From Candidatus Accumulibacter vicinus (GTDB taxonomy: Bacteria > Pseudomonadota > Gammaproteobacteria > Burkholderiales > Rhodocyclaceae): DNA of 25,034 bases. The notes beneath the pieces are model-generated. The model was not told the origin of the DNA. It made no database searches and saw only the letters and a list, made by a program, of their open reading frames with translations. Below are positions 7,762 through 16,137 of the stretch, one piece after another. Made by a program: the position numbers and the translations under genes. The DNA lies in assembly GCA_002425405.1 (NCBI GenBank), contig DIME01000166.1, forward strand, positions 1 to 25,034, given 5' to 3'. Position 1 is the first letter of the stretch. Each line of letters begins with the position of its first letter.

Positions 7762-8400
7762 ATGAAATTCTTGCAGCAGGCCATGCGCGGATTCACCCTT
7801 CTCGAGGTGCTGATTTCCCTGCTGATCCTCATGATTGCATTGCTCGGCATTGCGGCCCTCATGCTCAAGGGGCAGCGCGCCGGATTCGAGGCCTACCAAC
7901 GCCAGCAGGCGCTGGCCATGGCTCAGGAAATGGCCGAAAAAATCCGCGCCAATCAGGGCGGGGCGCCATTCTACGTGACCGGGGTCACCGAAGGGACTGG
8001 CATGCCTGGACGGGGAGGCTTGTTCGCCACTTACAAGGCGCTTGCCAGCGACGCCAAGTGCTTGAGCGGTCCCAATTGCACCAGTGAGCAGATTGCGCAG
8101 AATCATCTCGCCACCTGGGACGGCGTGCTCGCCGGCGGATCGGAAATCAAGGATGCTGCGACCAATCGTGTCGGCGGCATCATCGGCGCCCGGGGATGTA
8201 TCGAAAGACCCGCCGCCACCGAACCGGTATTCCTGGTCAGCGTGGCGTGGCAGGGCGAGAGCGATACCTTCGCCCCGGACGCCACAACGGCCTCGGCATG
8301 CGGTGCAGGGCTTTACGGAAGTCCTGCGCGCCGCCGCCTGGTCACCCTCGCGGTTGTCACCTGCCAGTTGAATGCCGCCGCACCCTGGGGATGTTCATGA
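7762..8400 (+). CDS. pilV: PilV-type minor pilin
   Basis: This 212-aa type IV pseudopilin has a prepilin peptidase site G10/F11 in R-G-F-T-L-L-E-V-L-I-S, with Glu at mature position 5, then a long hydrophobic helix and the Q-R-Q-Q-A-L-A-M-A-Q-E-M-A-E-K-I-R-A-N helix common in PilV. The start has AGGAG 5 nt upstream. Several cysteines in the globular domain (near K-C-L, P-N-C, G-C-I and the C-terminal T-C and G-C-S) could form disulfides in the periplasm. The stop overlaps the pilW start by 4 nt (ATGA). It is expected to bridge the FimT/PilW/PilX priming complex with PilY1. Confidence 0.91.
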   Translation: MKFLQQAMRGFTLLEVLISLLILMIALLGIAALMLKGQRAGFEAYQRQQALAMAQEMAEKIRANQGGAPFYVTGVTEGTGMPGRGGLFATYKALASDAKCLSGPNCTSEQIAQNHLATWDGVLAGGSEIKDAATNRVGGIIGARGCIERPAATEPVFLVSVAWQGESDTFAPDATTASACGAGLYGSPARRRLVTLAVVTCQLNAAAPWGCS

Positions 8401-9443
8401 TGATCATGCGCGCGCACACTCGGTCAGCAGCACACGCGCGGCAACGCGGCATGACCTTGGTGGAAGTCATGGTCGCCATGACGATCGGCATCATCCTGCT
8501 GCTCGCCCTGGGCGGTCTGTTCGCCAATTCCACCCGCGTGTTCAAGGTCAATGACGAATTCTCCCGCATGCAGGAGAACGGCGCCTATGCACTCAATACC
8601 ATTGGCGCCGACCTGCGTATGGCGGGCTTCTATGGCCAGATGGCCACGAACGACCTTGCCATTCCGGTGGCCATCGCCATTACCAACGATTGTGGCACCA
8701 ACTGGGCCATCAATTTCGCGCAAACGCTGGGTACGGCCACTCTTGCGAGCATGTCCTGCATCGATGCCGCCAACTTCCTCGGTGGCAGCTTCATGCTCGT
8801 GGTGCGCGGAGCGACTGGAATCGCGGTGCCGCCTGCCGCTCTGAACGCCGGGACACTGTATGTCCAGTCGGACCCGAGCGGCGGGATCCTGTTCCGGGGC
8901 GACCAATATGCCGGTTTTGGGACACCGCCCAGACGACTTTTTCTGGGTGGAGCCGAAGCGCCAATATATCCCTATCAGGCCAGGGCATACTATCTTCGCC
9001 CCTGCAGTCGCCCTACCGGAACGGGCGGTGTCTGTCTTGCCACCGATGACCACAACCAGCCGATTCCCACATTGGTACGGCAGGAACTTGTCGGCACGAC
9101 CATGACCGAGGTCGCTATCGCGGAAGGCATCGAGGCGGTACGGATTCTCTACGGTCTGGGCACCGGCGGCACGGGTGCGCCGGTGACCTACACCGAGACA
9201 CCAACGGCCGTACAGTTTGCGGAGCGGGTGGTAACGGCGAGAATCTCCCTGCTGGTTCGCTCGCCCAAGCCGAGCAACGACTATGACGATCGCAGCCGAT
9301 CCTACGATCTGGATGGTGACGGGACCGCCGAATTGAACTGCCAGGAGGACGGTCTGCCCTGCAACTATCATCGACATGTATTCACGCAATCCTTTCAGGT
9401 TCGCAACCTCGCCCAACGGCTTGAATCTTTACCCTCATCATGA
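8397..9443 (+). CDS. pilW: PilW-type minor pilin
   Basis: The protein of about 348 aa starts with a basic leader ending at G18, then M-T-L-V-E-V-M-V-A-M-T-I with Glu at mature position 5, a hydrophobic helix and a large PilW-like globular domain. The helix segment M-Q-E-N-G-A-Y-A-L-N-T-I-G-A-D-L-R-M-A-G-F-Y-G is characteristic. In-frame ATGs exist at 8391, 8397 and 8400. 8397 is chosen because it gives a 4-nt overlap with the pilV stop and has GGGG about 6 nt upstream. It ends in a 4-nt overlap with pilX, so the set is translationally coupled. Confidence 0.91.
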   Translation: MMIMRAHTRSAAHARQRGMTLVEVMVAMTIGIILLLALGGLFANSTRVFKVNDEFSRMQENGAYALNTIGADLRMAGFYGQMATNDLAIPVAIAITNDCGTNWAINFAQTLGTATLASMSCIDAANFLGGSFMLVVRGATGIAVPPAALNAGTLYVQSDPSGGILFRGDQYAGFGTPPRRLFLGGAEAPIYPYQARAYYLRPCSRPTGTGGVCLATDDHNQPIPTLVRQELVGTTMTEVAIAEGIEAVRILYGLGTGGTGAPVTYTETPTAVQFAERVVTARISLLVRSPKPSNDYDDRSRSYDLDGDGTAELNCQEDGLPCNYHRHVFTQSFQVRNLAQRLESLPSS

Positions 9444-9928
9444 AAACAACCGCTCAATCGCAAGCCGGCGTGGTGCTGATGTTCAGCCTGATCATGATGG
9501 TGATCATGACGCTGCTGGTCATCTCCATGCTGCGCACCGGCGTCATCGAACTGAGAATCGGGGGCGCCAGCCAGATTTCTGCCCAGAATCTGGCCAATGC
9601 GGAGGCCGCCATCTGGGATTTCATGAACAAGAACCGGGAAAATTTCTCACATCGCGCCATACCGTTGAAATTGCTGGACTTCAATCTGAGCGATGACTAC
9701 GATTTCACTTCCCGACCATTCAGCCACCTGACGAATGTCACCTTGACTGCCAACGAAGTGGCGTGCACCGACTTTGCCGGGGTGGGCAGCGGCAACATGC
9801 TGGGTCCAAAAGCCATGCAAGCCGCCTATTTCCAAGTTCAGGCAGATGCCAGAGACCCGGTTTTTGCCGGCAGAACCATTGTCAATCAGGGGATTCGCCG
9901 CGTCTTGCCGGCTGGTGGTTGCTCCTGA
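9440..9928 (+). CDS. pilX: PilX-type minor pilin
   Basis: The 162-aa product has an N-terminal Q-A-G then V-V-L-M-F-S-L-I-M-M-V-I-M-T-L-L hydrophobic helix, followed by M-L-R-T-G-V-I-E-L-R-I-G-G and A-N-A-E-A-A-I, the signature of the PilX N-terminal domain. As in other PilX/GspK-type proteins, Glu at mature position 5 is absent. That fits a protein at the tip of the complex with no neighbour above it. The C-terminal region ends in G-G-C-S and is less conserved. It overlaps pilW by 4 nt and precedes pilY1 by 34 nt. Confidence 0.85.
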   Translation: MKTTAQSQAGVVLMFSLIMMVIMTLLVISMLRTGVIELRIGGASQISAQNLANAEAAIWDFMNKNRENFSHRAIPLKLLDFNLSDDYDFTSRPFSHLTNVTLTANEVACTDFAGVGSGNMLGPKAMQAAYFQVQADARDPVFAGRTIVNQGIRRVLPAGGCS

Positions 9929-9962
9929 TCATGAAACAGATGACGATAAGCGAGGCCCGATC

Positions 9963-12900
9963 ATGTTAACCCCCAAGCCGACCCAGAATTCCCTCAAGCC
10001 CTGGCAACGACGCGTCGCGTGGACCCTGATTGCAGCACTGGCCAACCCGTTGAGCGTACTGCCGCTATCCTTGTACTCCGGCGCTGCCTCGGCACGAGAT
10101 ACGGACATCTATCTGTCGACGACTTACGCCGGCAGCACCGCGGAACCCGCGGTGCTGCTGATTCTCGACACCTCGGACTCGATGAACACCCCGGAAGGAT
10201 GGCGCGAATATCCCGGCGCCTACGATTCGCATGTGGAGTATCTGTGGAACGACTCCAACATGATTGATCACCAAATATCCGATACCGTACTGGATCCCGG
10301 CAACGCGAACGCCAAATACGGATACTGGGCAGGAGGGGATACGGCTGAGCGTCATAAACAGAAGGATGCCGCTTCGGCTTACTCCAAAGCCACCGAAACA
10401 GGCGATCCCGGAGCACGCAATGTCTATCGCAACTACAAAAACGCCGGATGGATCTACTGGCTGCCAGCCGATACCCCGGAGACGGACGGGCGGCTGTGGT
10501 CGAATTCCTTCAATCGTTGGCTGGGCGGTGTGGCGCAGAGCGGTTTTCCTGCAAACGTGCGTGCGGGGATCGACTATGGGCCGCTCGCCGATTCACGTAA
10601 CTACAACCAATGTAACGACTCGCTGGAGAAGCTTCTCCCCTCCACGGTCTTTGCGCCGACCCCCTATCCGCGCAATACGGGGAAATACGCAAAGCAGCCA
10701 TGGCAACGCTGGGAACCCTATCTGGACCTGATCAACGGGCGTGTGATGAATGGCGACAGCACCTACCCCAACACCCTCGGTGGCACCCGGACGGCTACCG
10801 TGGAGATCGTGCCCGGCAGCGTGGTGGGCACGGTCGGCAGCAGAATCCGCGCATACACTGAGTTTCTGGGCACCGCGGGTGGTGGACCCACCTACCCGGT
10901 ACGCGACAGTTACCCGCGGGCGGCTCCGTTTGGCGGTGTCCCCGATATCGGCGAGCAGGGGCAACCCATTCGTACCCAAGGCACCTCCTCGCGTTCGGGC
11001 TGGACCGATCTCAAGGCCGACATGGGGGGGTTCAATTTCCAGAATTTTGCAGGAGAGTCGCCCACGAATTCGGTCGTGGTCGAATTGCTGAAACTTTATG
11101 ATATCAGCGCCGATACGACGACGGCCCTGCACAAGGCCTGGAAAGGCAATCGCGATGCCTCGACGCCACCGGCCTTCGGCCAGATGACAGGCACCCCTGC
11201 CTATTACGATCAGCCGGGGACCCTGCTCAGGCTAAGTGCGACTGGCGCAATGACCACCACGCTGTGCACGCGCACCTGTGTGCTCGATGCCGATCCAGGA
11301 ACGGACGGTAACCAGGGCGCTTACTCGGCGCATGATTCGGGCACCCCCCCGCAGGATGGCACCGGCACCATCAAGTATTGGGTCAAGAATGGCGCCACCT
11401 GCCAAAGCACCGGCACCAGCGGTAGCGACTGCAGCACGGAGCCTGCCGCTTGCGGCACCCCACAGAACCTGAACAATTCCTACACGTCCGCCAACCCCTA
11501 TGGCTGCAGTTGGTCTGGCCGAAGCTCGATCCTGGTTGAGGGCACCGGCACCTATTATTATGGCGGCACCTGCAGCGGTTCTTGCAATGGTCAGGGCAAC
11601 GTCCTGGGCGCCAGCGCCTGTGCATCTGGCGGAAGCAGCCCCAACTACTGCGACATGACTTTGGGTAATATCACCATCGGTTCCACGGTCTATCCCAATG
11701 CCGCACTCAACAGCGGGAATGGCACCAGCGTCGGGTGCACCAGCAAATCCGATACCACCACCACCTGCGAAGTCCGTGAAGGCTCTCTCGCATGTCGCTA
11801 CCTCTCCAACCCCACCGGTGCCTGCACCAATCAGACCATATCTTCCACCACTCCAGGCGATTCAGCCGATTACATCGTCTATCCGTTTGCTGCCGGGACA
11901 AACCATCTTGTTCACGACTGCAAGGCCGATAACGGCACGACGGGCAATCCCGGCAACGGTTTCATGACTGCGGCCATCGACCGCACTTTTGGCCAGGACT
12001 GGAACGTCACCAACTCCGCGACAGGAACCACGGCGGCCTATACGCCAACCGACCCGTCGGCGAGCTACCCCAATGCGGTCGACATGTACTCGGTCAATTA
12101 CCTCAACTGGAAATACGGAGCGAAAGGGGCAACAGGTGCCCCGATCGGGCGCAAGACACGCTTGCAGATCGCCAAGGATGCCTTGACTGACCTGGTCAAC
12201 AAAACGAACGGCATCCGCTTCGGCCTGATGGTTTACAACAAACTGCCCAACGACATCACCATTCGTAACACTCAAGGCAGCCAGGGAGGCAATATCGTCT
12301 ATCCGATCCGTCGCATGGGGTCCAGCGAAACGGACTCCGATTACGTCAATCGCGCGAGCATCTTGCGTGCAATCAACAGTGTGGTGGCCACCGGCACGAC
12401 CCCGCTGACGGAAGTGATGTACGAAGCCTACCTGTACTTTCGCGGAGAACCCCCCCTGTTCGGAACCGATGCCACCCCCGCCGTCGGCGGCGGCACGGTA
12501 TCGGCCGGCAGTGACCCCTCAGCCATTGTCGCAGGAAGATACGATTCGCCCATGATGAGCAACCCGAATCGCACGACCCCTGCGGTTTGCCAGAAAAACT
12601 ATGTGGTTCTGATTTCGGATGGCGGCCCCGAGAACGACAATCAGGCGGATGCCCTCGTTCAAGCACTCACCCAGGGCCCTCCTTTCCGGGCGGACACCAT
12701 CAAGACGCTGCAAGGCACCCCCTCAACACAGTTCGAAAATGCCGGCCTACCGTATGGCCCAACGGACATCGCTTACCCCAGCAATTATGTCTGGCTGGAC
12801 GAACTGACCCATTTCATGGCCAAAGGCGACATGTCTCCCGGTGGTGGCACAGCCACTGACTCGCTTACAGGCGTTCAGTCAGTCTCCACCTACACGGTGG

Positions 12901-15359
12901 GTTTTGCCGGTGGCTCCTCGCCGGTCCTTGAAAAAGCCGCCACGAACGGTGGCGGCGCGTTCTACGAGGCCAAAGACAGTGGCGAACTGTCGACGGCACT
13001 GGCCAAAGCGATCGATACGATCCGCGACTGGAATCCGACGCTTGCTGCGCCGACGGTGCCCATCTCGGCCACCAACCGCTCTGAGAGTTCGGACGACATT
13101 TTTCTTGCCTTCTTCCGTCCCAGCCTGCAACAGTCCTGGGAGGGTACGGTCAAGAAGTTCAAGCTCAGCAGCAATGCCGCGGCCTGCGGGCTTGACGTCG
13201 ACAACGTGCAAATCCCGCTGTGCCTGACCGGCCAGACGACCTTCACGGCAGGCGGCCTGAAAAACATCGAGGAATTCGACAGAATCTTGAAAATCGCCAG
13301 GGTGCGGGACGAAGCCGTGAGTTACTGGAGTGACCCGGCCGCTCCGGACGGTAGCAAACCCAATCAGGGAGGAACCGGATATGTCTTGAAGACGGCGTCC
13401 GGATCCACGCCGGCTTCGCGTAAGCTTTACACGCATCTCTCCGGCAGCAGCGAGCCACTCCTGACCAACGCCAGCAACGCCATGTCGGAAGTCAATTCGA
13501 CGATCACCAAGGACTTGCTGGGCGACGCCTCGATGACTGATGCAATGCGGGCAACCATCCTCAACCATGCCCGTGGAGGTGATCCAGTCAACGCAGGATG
13601 CAAGGATGCCGATTCCGCAACCGTTTGCTCTACATGGCGAACCTGGCCGCATGGGGACGTGCTGCATTCCAGTCCGGCCGTTCTGACTTACGACGGTACG
13701 ACCGTTCCTCCGGTCTCCGATATGTTCTACATGTCCAATGATGGCCTGTTGCATGCCGTGGATACGGCGACGGGCAAGGAGCAATGGGCCTTCATGCCGG
13801 AAGAATACATCCCGAAACTCAAGTCGATGTATGAAAACCCGGTCGGCGAGCATCTCATCACAGGCGATGGCAGCCCGAGGATTTACCTTGAGGATGTTGA
13901 TGAGGACGGCAAGATCACCTCGAGCGACAAGGCTTATCTGGTCTTCGGCATGCGCCGTGGTGGCCGTGCAGTTTACGTCCTCGACATTTCCGAGCGGGCG
14001 GCGCCCAAGTTCATGTGGAAGGTCGACAATAGTACTTCCGGGTTTAATGAACTGGGTGAAACCTGGTCCACACCGGCCTTCACCAGGATGCGTACAAGTT
14101 CCGACCCAGTGCTGATTTTTGGTGCCGGTTATGATCCGGTCGCCAATGACCAGATCTCGGTGACGATCACTCGATCGGGAACGACGGCAACGGCCACCAC
14201 CCCCGTGGATCATGGTTTCACCACGGGTGATTCGGTGCAGGTCTCGGGCGCGACGCCGGATGGCTATAACGGCGCCAAAACCATCACGGTCACAAGTGCC
14301 CGAAGCTTTACCTATACGGTCAGTGATTCATTACACACGCCCCCGACGGGCACGGTGAAGGTCGAAAGTATCACGAGCACGAGCACGCCCATGGGCCGCG
14401 GCGTATTTTTTGTGAACGGCAGAACCGGCGAACTGATCAGGAGCTTCACGCCGGCGGCCAGTGCCGGCGCCAACACCCAGGTGTCCGGGATGCTGTTCAG
14501 CATTCCTTCGGAGGCGGCTCCTCTAAACACCGATCTCGATTCAAACGGCTATACCGATCGTTTGTATCTTGGTGACCTGGGTGGAAACGTCTGGCGTTTC
14601 GATGTCGACAGTGCCACGCCATCAAGCTGGACCGCCACCAAGTTTGCCGATCTGACCAATGGTGCAACACCTCGGCGAAGGATTTTCTTCCCTCCCGCCG
14701 TAGTGAAACAGAAATACCAGGGACAGCGCTTTGACGCGGTATACGTCGGGACAGGAGACAAGGAAAATCCCTTGCGCACCGATAACAATGATCTGATGTT
14801 CATGATCAAGGATCTCGATACGGGTTTGGCGACGACCGGGAGGTCTCTCATCCAATACTCCTCTGACCCAAGCACGAGTGACTTCTATGACCTGACGGAC
14901 AATCTGATACAGTTCGGTACCACCATTCAGCAGACGGCAGCGCAAACTGCACTTGTCGGCAAACTGGGCTGGGTGATGAGACTTGAAACTGGCGGCGTGG
15001 ATGGAGAGAAGGTGGTCAATGCCCCATCGGTGTTCTTCAACGTACTGCGTTTCGGAACCTATAGCCCGCTTGCTTCGGCGTCTGTCTGCCTGCCGCCCGG
15101 AAAAGGAACGACATATGCCATGAACGCACTTGATGGCAGCGTGGTGATTGATACCGACCACAGCGGCAGTATCACCAGCAGCGATTCGCGCGTTTCCTCC
15201 AATTTCGCGATACGGGGCTTCCCATCGGACATCGTCACCATCTTCCATGACAAGAAGATTTTTAGCGAATCCTGCAGTGACGCCAACTGCAACCCCGATC
15301 TGCTCGGTGCACCTGGTGTGGTTCAGCGCATCTACTGGTTCCAGGAACCCGAGAGATGA
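9963..15359 (+). CDS. pilY1: PilY1-type pilus tip adhesin with split vWA domain and inserted modules
   Basis: The ATG at 9963 has a GAGG 7 nt upstream and starts a product of about 1,798 aa, well above the roughly 1,160 aa of P. aeruginosa PilY1. A long signal peptide ends near G-A-A-S-A. The vWA MIDAS motif D-T-S-D-S is at residues 69-73, but the rest of the vWA fold resumes near residue 733 (R-L-Q-I-A-K-D-A-L), with V-L-I-S-D-G-G at 883-888. Between them lies a Cys-rich stretch with 15 cysteines (435-653). The C-terminal PilY1 propeller holds three Ca2+-loop motifs starting at D1311, D1524 (the canonical D-x-D-x-N-x-x-x-D) and D1730, plus an extra module at 1398-1475. Expected role: outer-surface pilus tip protein for adhesion, mechanosensing and control of retraction. 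It shares an operon with the minor pilins. Confidence 0.93.
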   Translation: MLTPKPTQNSLKPWQRRVAWTLIAALANPLSVLPLSLYSGAASARDTDIYLSTTYAGSTAEPAVLLILDTSDSMNTPEGWREYPGAYDSHVEYLWNDSNMIDHQISDTVLDPGNANAKYGYWAGGDTAERHKQKDAASAYSKATETGDPGARNVYRNYKNAGWIYWLPADTPETDGRLWSNSFNRWLGGVAQSGFPANVRAGIDYGPLADSRNYNQCNDSLEKLLPSTVFAPTPYPRNTGKYAKQPWQRWEPYLDLINGRVMNGDSTYPNTLGGTRTATVEIVPGSVVGTVGSRIRAYTEFLGTAGGGPTYPVRDSYPRAAPFGGVPDIGEQGQPIRTQGTSSRSGWTDLKADMGGFNFQNFAGESPTNSVVVELLKLYDISADTTTALHKAWKGNRDASTPPAFGQMTGTPAYYDQPGTLLRLSATGAMTTTLCTRTCVLDADPGTDGNQGAYSAHDSGTPPQDGTGTIKYWVKNGATCQSTGTSGSDCSTEPAACGTPQNLNNSYTSANPYGCSWSGRSSILVEGTGTYYYGGTCSGSCNGQGNVLGASACASGGSSPNYCDMTLGNITIGSTVYPNAALNSGNGTSVGCTSKSDTTTTCEVREGSLACRYLSNPTGACTNQTISSTTPGDSADYIVYPFAAGTNHLVHDCKADNGTTGNPGNGFMTAAIDRTFGQDWNVTNSATGTTAAYTPTDPSASYPNAVDMYSVNYLNWKYGAKGATGAPIGRKTRLQIAKDALTDLVNKTNGIRFGLMVYNKLPNDITIRNTQGSQGGNIVYPIRRMGSSETDSDYVNRASILRAINSVVATGTTPLTEVMYEAYLYFRGEPPLFGTDATPAVGGGTVSAGSDPSAIVAGRYDSPMMSNPNRTTPAVCQKNYVVLISDGGPENDNQADALVQALTQGPPFRADTIKTLQGTPSTQFENAGLPYGPTDIAYPSNYVWLDELTHFMAKGDMSPGGGTATDSLTGVQSVSTYTVGFAGGSSPVLEKAATNGGGAFYEAKDSGELSTALAKAIDTIRDWNPTLAAPTVPISATNRSESSDDIFLAFFRPSLQQSWEGTVKKFKLSSNAAACGLDVDNVQIPLCLTGQTTFTAGGLKNIEEFDRILKIARVRDEAVSYWSDPAAPDGSKPNQGGTGYVLKTASGSTPASRKLYTHLSGSSEPLLTNASNAMSEVNSTITKDLLGDASMTDAMRATILNHARGGDPVNAGCKDADSATVCSTWRTWPHGDVLHSSPAVLTYDGTTVPPVSDMFYMSNDGLLHAVDTATGKEQWAFMPEEYIPKLKSMYENPVGEHLITGDGSPRIYLEDVDEDGKITSSDKAYLVFGMRRGGRAVYVLDISERAAPKFMWKVDNSTSGFNELGETWSTPAFTRMRTSSDPVLIFGAGYDPVANDQISVTITRSGTTATATTPVDHGFTTGDSVQVSGATPDGYNGAKTITVTSARSFTYTVSDSLHTPPTGTVKVESITSTSTPMGRGVFFVNGRTGELIRSFTPAASAGANTQVSGMLFSIPSEAAPLNTDLDSNGYTDRLYLGDLGGNVWRFDVDSATPSSWTATKFADLTNGATPRRRIFFPPAVVKQKYQGQRFDAVYVGTGDKENPLRTDNNDLMFMIKDLDTGLATTGRSLIQYSSDPSTSDFYDLTDNLIQFGTTIQQTAAQTALVGKLGWVMRLETGGVDGEKVVNAPSVFFNVLRFGTYSPLASASVCLPPGKGTTYAMNALDGSVVIDTDHSGSITSSDSRVSSNFAIRGFPSDIVTIFHDKKIFSESCSDANCNPDLLGAPGVVQRIYWFQEPER
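11265..11921 (+). other. Cys-rich insertion segment within the PilY1 vWA region
   Basis: These positions encode PilY1 residues 435-653, with 15 cysteines among Gly, Ser, Thr and Asn-rich sequence. The segment lies between the MIDAS motif and the later vWA helices. The low-complexity, disulfide-prone composition differs from the flanking domain and suggests a surface-exposed, secreted insertion. No family was recognised. Confidence 0.7.
14154..14390 (+). other. Inserted beta module in the PilY1 propeller
   Basis: These positions encode PilY1 residues 1398-1476. The flanks G-A-G-Y-D-P-V-A-N-D-Q and M-G-R-G-V-F-F-V-N-G-R-T-G-E-L normally stand close together in PilY1. The insert has the pattern H-G-F-T-T-G-D-S-V-Q-V-S-G-A, then Y-N-G-A-K-T-I-T-V and F-T-Y-T-V-S. 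From general knowledge this pattern resembles modules found in environmental phage-tail and adhesin proteins. The boundaries are approximate. Confidence 0.6.
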
Positions 15360-15396
15360 TTGGTAACCTGCTCCGCTCTCGGAGGCGCCTCTGCCG

Positions 15397-16119
15397 ATGA
15401 CACGGCAACTGGCAGTCTGGTTGTTGCTGTCAGCCTTGCTGCATGCCGAAATGCTATCCATCCTGGGGCCCGCGAGGGCCCCGACCCTGTTCACAGCACC
15501 CGTTCGTCTGGAGATCCGAATCGAGAATTCCCCGAAGACGGGGATCAGCGAGCCAACGCTACCCTTTGAAACAGCAGCCCCGCCCTTGGCTCCGTTCACA
15601 ATCGCCGAAGCCAACGGTCAGTGGCTATCCGGCCCGCCCGGTGCGTCTCCGGAGACTCAGCGTCAGTTTCCAGCGCCACTCACTGCAACAGAGGCCAACG
15701 ACCCGCTATCGACCCCGCAGCAGGAAACAGCTCAGGCCAGCAATCAGGATTCCTCCAGCTCACCCAATACCTCCCCGACGATTCAGCTCCCAATCAAGGA
15801 ATATTTCTTCAAATCATCCGAACTGGACGAACAACCGTATCCCTTGATCTCCGTGGTACCCGCCTATCCACCGCACGCCCAAGTCCATGGCCTGGAAGGT
15901 TGGGTTCGCTTATTGTTATTGATCGATGAAAGTGGCCGGTTGCGCCATCTGGAGATCCTGGAGGCCAGCCCTCCCGGCATTTTCGAAGAATCGGCCCGGG
16001 CGGCCTTCCGCATCACGCCGTTTTCTCCTGGGCGACGTGGAGGAGAGGCCGTCAACTGTCGGATGATCGTCAAGATTGACTTCACCCTCACGGGAATCGA
16101 AGGAGCAAGACTCGAATAG
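15397..16119 (+). CDS. TonB-like energy transducer
   Basis: This 240-aa protein has an N-terminal hydrophobic anchor (L-A-V-W-L-L-L-S-A-L-L-H, residues 5-16) with the TonB S-x-x-x-H pair at S12 and H16. A spacer rich in Pro, Ser, Thr and Gln follows, about residues 45-135. The C-terminal TonB domain (about 150-235) shows A-Y-P-P-H-A-Q (Y157), G-L-E-G-W-V, I-D-E-S-G-R-L, F-R-I-T-P-F-S-P-G and a final I-D-F-T-L strand. TonB proteins couple ExbB/ExbD energy to outer-membrane transporters. It starts 37 nt after pilY1 on the same strand without an intervening terminator, so it probably belongs to the pilin operon. GGAGG lies 11 nt before the ATG, a long spacing. No exbB, exbD or receptor is in the window. 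It ends 18 nt from the convergent kinase gene. Confidence 0.82.
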   Translation: MTRQLAVWLLLSALLHAEMLSILGPARAPTLFTAPVRLEIRIENSPKTGISEPTLPFETAAPPLAPFTIAEANGQWLSGPPGASPETQRQFPAPLTATEANDPLSTPQQETAQASNQDSSSSPNTSPTIQLPIKEYFFKSSELDEQPYPLISVVPAYPPHAQVHGLEGWVRLLLLIDESGRLRHLEILEASPPGIFEESARAAFRITPFSPGRRGGEAVNCRMIVKIDFTLTGIEGARLE

Positions 16120-16137
16120 TCTTCGTCGATGCATGGA

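Noticed and set aside
9931..9969. 12-codon ORF between pilX and pilY1, overlapping the pilY1 start
   Set aside because: It has only a weak ribosome site, while pilY1 has its own GAGG at the right distance. Translational coupling is possible but not supported.
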